A stretch of DNA of 64,000 nucleotides from DTFZ01 sp050260375 (lineage in GTDB: Bacteria; Bacillota; Clostridia; Christensenellales; SZUA-584): the NCBI GenBank assembly GCA_050260375.1, contig JBLNCA010000037.1, forward strand, positions 372,001-436,000, given 5' to 3'. Below, one piece after another: positions 59,728 through 64,000 of the stretch (the stretch's first letter is position 1; the number at the start of each line of letters is the position of its first letter). The position numbers and the translations under genes are program-made. Under the pieces are notes generated by a model. That model was not told the origin of the DNA. It saw only the letters and a list, made by a program, of their open reading frames with translations, and searched no databases.

Positions 59728-60492
59728 TTAATTGATCTCCTTCTTTCCGTTGGTGATCGCAAGGAAAATTTCCTCCAATGTCGGCTGCTTTTCTATATAT
59801 TCGACTTTCGCGGGCGGGAACAGCTTTTTCAGTTCTTCCAGCGTACCGTTCGCGATAATCCTGCCTTCGTGGAGTATCCCTATCCTGTCGGCAAGCTGCT
59901 CCGCCTCCTCCAAATTCTGCGTAGTCAGCAGTATTGTAACGCCGCTGCCGGCAAGTTCCCTTACGGTTTTCCAGACTTCCAGCCGCGCCTCCGGGTCAAG
60001 CCCGGTAGTCGGCTCGTCGAGGAATATGACGGAGGGCGCTCCTAAAAGGCTCATAGCTATATCGAGCCTGCGCGACATGCCGCCGGAATACGTTCCAGCC
60101 CGCCGGTTTGCCGCATCGCCGAGCCCGAAGCGTTCTATCAGGCTGTCGGCAACTCTGGCGGGGTCAGAGACGCTGCGCAGTTTGGCAACGAGCATAAGGT
60201 TTTCCCGCCCGGTAAGCATACTGTCCACCGCCGCAAACTGGCCGGTAAGGCTTATGCAGCCTCTCACTTTTTCAGGCTGCTCCAAAACGTCGTGCCCGTT
60301 AACCTGCGCGCTGCCGCCGTCTGGTTTAAGCAGAGTGGCGAGTATCTTTATCGCGGTCGTTTTGCCTGCACCGTTGCTGCCCAGCAGTGCAAATATGCTG
60401 CCCTTTTCCACCTCGAAGTCTACGCCCCTTAATACATGAAGCTTTTTATAGGCCTTACATAGCCCATTTACTTTAACAGCGGCCTCTGTCAT
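59728..60492 (-). CDS. ABC-2 exporter ATP-binding protein (DrrA-like)
   Basis: 254 residues. Walker A LLGSNGAGKTTAIKIL, signature YSGGMSRRLDIAMSLLG, Walker B VIFLDEPTTGLDPEARLEVW and the His switch position LTTQNLEEAEQLADRI, where Gln replaces His, as in DrrA-type proteins. Overlaps the DUF1048 gene by four bases. Confidence 0.92.
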   Translation of the reverse strand: MTEAAVKVNGLCKAYKKLHVLRGVDFEVEKGSIFALLGSNGAGKTTAIKILATLLKPDGGSAQVNGHDVLEQPEKVRGCISLTGQFAAVDSMLTGRENLMLVAKLRSVSDPARVADSLIERFGLGDAANRRAGTYSGGMSRRLDIAMSLLGAPSVIFLDEPTTGLDPEARLEVWKTVRELAGSGVTILLTTQNLEEAEQLADRIGILHEGRIIANGTLEELKKLFPPAKVEYIEKQPTLEEIFLAITNGKKEIN

Positions 60493-60860
60493 TTTGTCTT
60501 CTTTTCCTTCCCGAGTTTTTTCATTATGTCGCGGTTAAGCGCCTCGCGCCAGTCTCCGGTATATGTCCTTGCGCTGCGCAAAAGCTCGTCGCAAAACGCG
60601 GCGACGTCCTCGCCGGTAACCTGCAAAACATGCTTGCCTGCCGCCGCACCGTCCTCAAAGAGTTCAATCAGGTCATAATGTATCTTTACCATGTCATAGC
60701 CGGGGCCTGCCGCGAACATCCACATGTGTTCCTGTATTTTCTTAAACACGTATTGGTAATCTTCCGGCAAAGCCTTTACCCTTGCCATCTGCTGCTTATA
60801 CTCGCGCTTGCTCTGTATCATCTTTTTAAAATTGAAGTAGTTATCAAAAAACTCAGACAT
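60489..60860 (-). CDS. DUF1048 domain protein
   Basis: 123 residues; family segment REYKQQMARVKALPEDYQYV near residue 19 and FKKIQEHMWMFA. DUF1048 proteins recur between PadR regulators and ABC-2 exporters; function unknown. Cytoplasmic and helical. The ATGA junction with the ATPase shows coupling. Confidence 0.88.
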   Translation of the reverse strand: MSEFFDNYFNFKKMIQSKREYKQQMARVKALPEDYQYVFKKIQEHMWMFAAGPGYDMVKIHYDLIELFEDGAAAGKHVLQVTGEDVAAFCDELLRSARTYTGDWREALNRDIMKKLGKEKKTK

Positions 60861-60961
60861 CTATTTGCTTCTCCTTTCAAATGCAGGGGGGTTGCCCGCC
60901 GCTTATAATCTTTATACCCTTTGGCCGTATCGCCGCCTGTGATTTTACCCCGGATACTCAT
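60818..60961 (-). pseudogene. short ORF resembling a DUF1048 N-terminus
   Basis: 47-residue frame starting with ATGA overlap to padR. MSIRGKITGGDTAKGYKDYK is like the first residues of a second DUF1048 protein, but the rest (after about residue 23) is unlike it and the frame runs 43 bp into the next gene. Probably a remnant of a deleted paralogue that still links padR to the DUF1048 gene. Confidence 0.4.
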
Positions 60962-61284
60962 TGCCTCTGCTCCTTTAGCTCGCTGATCTTTGACGATACG
61001 AACTCCCACTTTTCCCAGAACCTGCGCAGCTCTTCGCGTCCCGCCTTGTTGAGCGTATAAAACTTTCGCGGCGGGCCCATATCGGACGGCTTTTTTTCTA
61101 TGTCCACAAGTTTATTCCTCTCAAGCCGCACCAAAATGGTATACACCGTTCCATCCACGACCTCCGAAAAGCCAAGGGCATTAAGCTTCTTCGTGATTTC
61201 GTAGCCGTAGGTTTCTTTGCGGCTTATTATTTCAAGTACGCAGCCTTCAAGCACGCCTTTGAGCATTTCCGTCAGGTTCTCCAA
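60958..61284 (-). CDS. PadR family transcriptional regulator
   Basis: 108 residues: MENLTEMLKGVLEGCVLEII, ETYGYEITKKLNALGF and VVDGTVYTILVRLERNKLV with a winged helix. PadR proteins repress adjacent exporters until a small molecule binds. TTG 61284 is chosen because GAGGTG lies six bases upstream and the resulting start is typical; GTG 61293 is inside that site. First gene of the PadR-DUF1048-ABC operon. Confidence 0.92.
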   Translation of the reverse strand: MENLTEMLKGVLEGCVLEIISRKETYGYEITKKLNALGFSEVVDGTVYTILVRLERNKLVDIEKKPSDMGPPRKFYTLNKAGREELRRFWEKWEFVSSKISELKEQRQ

Positions 61285-61342
61285 TACGATCACCTCTTAC
61301 TATTCTGTATGACTTGTATCCAGTATTACTTACTACCGCTAT

Positions 61343-61371
61343 ATAGTAACACATAGTAGTGTCGATGTCAA
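61343..61371 (-). promoter_or_regulatory. promoter and operator of the padR operon
   Basis: Minus strand TTGACA (61366-61371), 17-base spacer, TACTAT (61343-61348). TACTA and TAGTA repeats straddle the -10 and the start, a PadR-like operator arrangement. Confidence 0.6.
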
Positions 61372-61468
61372 TACAGAAAAATAAAAAAACAGCGCTGTGC
61401 AATTCAGCCGCTGTTTCATACAACATGATTCCTTCTTGCTGTTATTTATTTTACTTCAGCTTATTCAT

Positions 61469-61810
61469 TTATTCCTGCGGGAACACCACCACGAGCAACA
61501 TCTTAAAGCGCTCAGGCGCAGCTACCGCGTGCGGTACCCCAGCCGGCATTACCACCGCCTGCCCAGAAGTTGCCGTATGCCCGATGCCGTCTATAGTCAG
61601 CAGCGCTTTGCCGTCCAGCACATAAACCAGCGCGTCCCCGCTTGACTCGTGCGCGCTTATCTCCTCTCCCGCGTCAAACGCGAACAGCGTCACGCTTACC
61701 GCCTTGTTCTGCACGAGCGTGCGGCTGACTATCTGCCCCGGCTGATACGCTACCAGCTCCGCAAAATCAATTGCTTTTTCAAACTCTATATTCTTCAGTA
61801 TGGTGCTCAT
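61469..61810 (-). CDS. cupin domain protein
   Basis: 113 residues, a single cupin barrel: EEISAHESSGDALVYVLDGK is motif 1 and GQAVVMPAGVPHAVAAPERF motif 2. The usual first motif 1 histidine positions are partly replaced. Metal or small-ligand binding is likely, function unknown. TGGAGG before the ATG; own promoter. Confidence 0.85.
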   Translation of the reverse strand: MSTILKNIEFEKAIDFAELVAYQPGQIVSRTLVQNKAVSVTLFAFDAGEEISAHESSGDALVYVLDGKALLTIDGIGHTATSGQAVVMPAGVPHAVAAPERFKMLLVVVFPQE

Positions 61811-61887
61811 ATTACGCCTCCATTAATACCCTTCACATTATTTCTTCCTGTCTTAGGCATATTATATACCGGGTGCGCCCGCTTGTA

Positions 61888-61903
61888 TGTTGCTTATGCA
61901 ACA
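61888..61903. promoter_or_regulatory. inverted repeat upstream of the cupin gene
   Basis: TGTTGC-TTAT-GCAACA, a perfect 6-bp palindrome just upstream of a minus-strand TATAAT; operator candidate near the -35 position. Confidence 0.4.
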
Positions 61904-61930
61904 CTAATGGAATATTGTCTCAAAAAGAAA

Positions 61931-61989
61931 AAACTGCCCGGATGGCCGCGCGGGGGAGCGGCCCGCGTTTTGCGATGTCCGGACAGTTT
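61931..61989 (-). terminator. terminator of the GntR/ABC/lipoprotein operon
   Basis: AAACTG-CCGGA arms (61931-61943 and 61975-61989) enclose an inner GCCGC/GCGGC stem. On the minus strand it is followed by TTTTTTCTTTTT. Confidence 0.75.
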
Positions 61990-62025
61990 CTTAACTTTTA
62001 TAGGGATCGCCCTCTTGCTGGCGCG

Positions 62026-62394
62026 TTACGTTATTTCCCACGCAAGCTTGCACGAGCCGTCTTTTGCCTTTCCGCTCAGCCGAAAAGCGTATGTACCTTC
62101 TTCGGGAGCGTTAAATATACCCCCGTCCGTTATGGAAAACATCTGCTTTCCGTCCTTAATTACGGCTGCGACGAGGCCTTCGCCCTCGATGCTGAACTTT
62201 ACCTCGTCGCCTGCTTTAAGCGGCACGCGCTTCTCAATGCTTCCGTCAAAGCTTATATAGCTTACGGAGAGCGACTTGTCCGTAGACGATTGCGCCATGC
62301 CTATAAACACGCCGTTCGATACAGTGCATCCGCACACAATGGCCGCCATCGCCATTACGAACACGAGCGCCGCCACAATTCTTATACCTTTCAT
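62026..62394 (-). CDS. hypothetical lipoprotein
   Basis: 122 residues. A hydrophobic signal ends AAIVCGCTVSN, so the lipobox Cys is at about 21-23. The rest is a small beta-type domain (VPLKAGDEVKFSIEGEGLV, EEGTYAFRLSGKAKDGSCKL). No family recognised. Last gene of the ABC operon, 13 bp after the permease; AAGGAGGAG precedes the start. Confidence 0.8.
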   Translation of the reverse strand: MKGIRIVAALVFVMAMAAIVCGCTVSNGVFIGMAQSSTDKSLSVSYISFDGSIEKRVPLKAGDEVKFSIEGEGLVAAVIKDGKQMFSITDGGIFNAPEEGTYAFRLSGKAKDGSCKLAWEIT

Positions 62395-62407
62395 TACGCT
62401 CTCCTCC

Positions 62408-63208
62408 TTAAATGTCCATGCCGCGGTTTATAAGGCGCCCCGACAGCATCGTTAAACCTGCAAACCACGCCGAGTACAAAACCGCTCCGATTGTCAGGTA
62501 TTTTACTAACAGCCCGGATTTTATAACGTCGTCAATGTACGTAAAATCACTTACCGCGCCGAACGCGAGCAGCACCGCGCCGTTCACTATGTTTACGAGT
62601 ATCGCAAGCGCAAAGTACATCGCCAGCGCTATCAGCCAGTTGTAGTTTGAGCCCTGCGTTACGGCCCGGCTTACCGTCACGGCAAGTATGGCTATCGAGA
62701 TCTGGGCCATCGTTTGAAGCAGCCAGACGAGTATACAGCTTATACCGGCCCATGTAAGTACGCCCAAGTCCACAGGAGGTTCGGCAAAGAATTGTGTCAC
62801 TCCGCCGTAAACGTGCTTTATAGCCATGCCGGAGAGCGCAAGGCATATGGCGGTAACTATACCGGCCGCCAATATCTCGAGCAGCGCGAATAAAGTCTTT
62901 GCCCAGATTATGCGGTAGCCGCTTTGCGGCGTCATCAGTATCATATAGCCGTGTTTCTGCTTGTAGTCGGAGTAAAGCCTTGTGACCGAGTCGAGGAACG
63001 CAAGCACTTATCCGCCGATTACGAGAAGCGCCGTCATCGCGACGGCGAGTATCTTAGAATTATTCCATCCGCTGACGCCTGCTTCTCTCCAGCCGCCGCC
63101 GTTGTATATACTTACCAGCACAACCCCTTCAATAAAAAGCATCGCTATCACCGCTCCAATTAACATCTGCTTCCTGCGTAAAAACTCATATTTTAAAAGC
63201 TTTGTCAT
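62408..63208 (-). pseudogene. ABC transporter permease with in-frame stop
   Basis: One frame of 267 codons is broken by TAA at 63008-63010, after codon 66. Before it: MTKLLKYEFLRRKQMLIGAV, a typical ABC-2 permease start. After it: FLDSVTRLYSDYKQKHGYMI and MTPQSGYRIIW with further membrane segments, the natural continuation. The stop replaces what is usually a Tyr or similar residue, so it is a nonsense mutation, a sequencing error or a re-initiation (TAAGTG). ABC partner is at 63205-63903. Confidence 0.85.
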
Positions 63209-63903
63209 GACGCGAACACCTCCCTGTAAAGGTCGACTATGGATTTGCCGCGCTGCTCGCGCATGTCCTCCGCGCCGCCCTGCAGCACTATCTTTCCTTC
63301 CTTTATGAATATCACCTCGTCGAGTATGTTCTCCAAAACGTCGATTAAGTGGCTCGAGAGCAGTATCGTGTTTGTCTCGTTCGCTTTTTCGATGATAGCC
63401 GACATTATCGCGTCGCGCGCTATCAGGTCGATTCCGTTAAGCGGCTCGTCGAGCATTATAATGCGCGCGTCGCGCGCTGCCGCAGCGGCGAGCTTTAGCT
63501 TTGCAGACATGCCCGACGAGAGCGAAGAAACTTTCATATCCATATCAAGCCCCATCGACTTGACGAGCCGCGCGTACTCGTCGGATGAGAAGTCGGCGTA
63601 AAAATCCTTATGGAACTCTCCAACCTGTTTTACCGTCATGTAGCTGTAAAAGTAAGGCTCGGTGGGCATGAACGCTATGTGTAAGCGCGATGATGGACTA
63701 ATAGGCTCGCCCATTATTCTTATCTCTCCCGACGAAGGGCGCACTAGCCCTGCGGCCATCTTCATCAAAGTCGATTTGCCGCTGCCGTTCGGCCCTAAAA
63801 GCCCGTATATGCGGCCCGGCTCCAGAGTTACCGTGGCGTCGTCCACAGCCGTAGTTTTTGCAAACCTCTTCGTCAGCCGTATCGTTGACAGGCTCACCAT
63901 CAT
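63205..63903 (-). CDS. ABC transporter ATP-binding protein
   Basis: 232 residues. Walker A LLGPNGSGKSTLMKMAAGL, signature SLSSGMSAKLKLAAAAARDA (SSGM in place of SGGQ), Walker B RIIMLDEPLNGIDLIARDAI. Of the YtrB/EcsA-like type that goes with GntR regulators. It overlaps the permease start by four bases. If the permease is really broken, this protein may lack its partner. Confidence 0.92.
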   Translation of the reverse strand: MMVSLSTIRLTKRFAKTTAVDDATVTLEPGRIYGLLGPNGSGKSTLMKMAAGLVRPSSGEIRIMGEPISPSSRLHIAFMPTEPYFYSYMTVKQVGEFHKDFYADFSSDEYARLVKSMGLDMDMKVSSLSSGMSAKLKLAAAAARDARIIMLDEPLNGIDLIARDAIMSAIIEKANETNTILLSSHLIDVLENILDEVIFIKEGKIVLQGGAEDMREQRGKSIVDLYREVFAS

Positions 63904-64000
63904 TTCATCTCCTCCTCTATGGCAGCTTTTATATCCTGCGCGGAAAACCCCAGCGCCTTCATCTCGCGCACGAATTCGCGCGTCAGCTTATCCGCCCTCT
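63900..64000 (-). CDS. GntR family regulator, C-terminal end (cut by window edge)
   Basis: 33 codons entering from the window end: DKLTREFVREMKALGFSAQD then KAAIEEEMK, typical of the C-terminus of short YtrA-type GntR regulators. The stop overlaps the ABC start (ATGATGG). The helix-turn-helix part is outside the window. Confidence 0.7.
   Translation of the reverse strand, partial: RADKLTREFVREMKALGFSAQDIKAAIEEEMK

Overview
The window looks like a chromosomal segment of an anaerobic, spore-forming Firmicute, most likely class Clostridia. The evidence is: strong GGAGG-type ribosome binding sites with many ATGA-style overlaps; the sporulation genes ylbJ, spoVS and a dacF-like gene; a T-box upstream of hisS-aspS; an L20-type leader upstream of infC-rpmI-rplT; ferredoxin-dependent 2-oxoacid metabolism (iorAB); and pta-ackA. 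Base composition is moderate in most genes and visibly more AT-rich in the IS110 transposase and the dpn cassette. I saw no rRNA, tRNA, CRISPR array or prophage.

Layout. 1-4500: arylacetate/indolepyruvate cluster (paaK end, iorA, iorB, paaK, ACT protein). 4500-7700: alr, 5-formyl-THF cyclo-ligase, rsmD, coaD and a coiled-coil protein, facing ylbJ and tmcAL on the other strand (7.65-10.1 kb). 10.2-12.4 kb: pta-ackA acetate pathway. 12.4-17 kb: T-box, hisS-aspS, a 39-codon ORF, rseC, trxA, spoVS. 17.1-25.1 kb: smc-ftsY-ylxM-ffh-rpsP-khpA-rimM-trmD, the signal-recognition and ribosome-maturation cluster. 25.2-31.7 kb: deoB-PNP nucleoside salvage, a DacF-like protein, surE, an RpiR-type regulator and a BaiN-type flavoprotein. 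31.7-33.1 kb: infC-rpmI-rplT with attenuator. 33.2-40.5 kb: ruvCAB, queA, a lipoprotein class B PBP, tgt, yajC.

40.5-42.3 kb is an IS110-family insertion with a structured 5' region, between pieces of a REP/MITE-like repeat. 42.3-47.7 kb: NodB deacetylase, lipoprotein GH3/NagZ, and a zinc uptake operon with its own Fur-type regulator and a palindromic operator. 47.7-50.7 kb: a long structured leader (candidate NiCo-type metal riboswitch with terminator) before a P-type ATPase. 50.7-58.1 kb, mostly minus strand: a 33-residue membrane peptide, GrpB, aminotransferase, HD hydrolase, a plus-strand dpnC-dpnD island, a membrane protein, comF, recD2. 58.4-64 kb: a proline-rich cysteine protein, a PadR/DUF1048/ABC-2 exporter operon, a cupin, and a GntR/ABC operon whose permease carries an in-frame stop.

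The most notable points are the dpnC-dpnD methyl-directed restriction cassette, inserted at a gene junction that is duplicated as an ~81-bp direct repeat; the IS110 element with a candidate bridge-RNA region; a dispersed intergenic hairpin family with a conserved TGAG loop; the metal-riboswitch candidate; an apparent AUA start for infC; and a DacF homologue lacking the KTG lysine.
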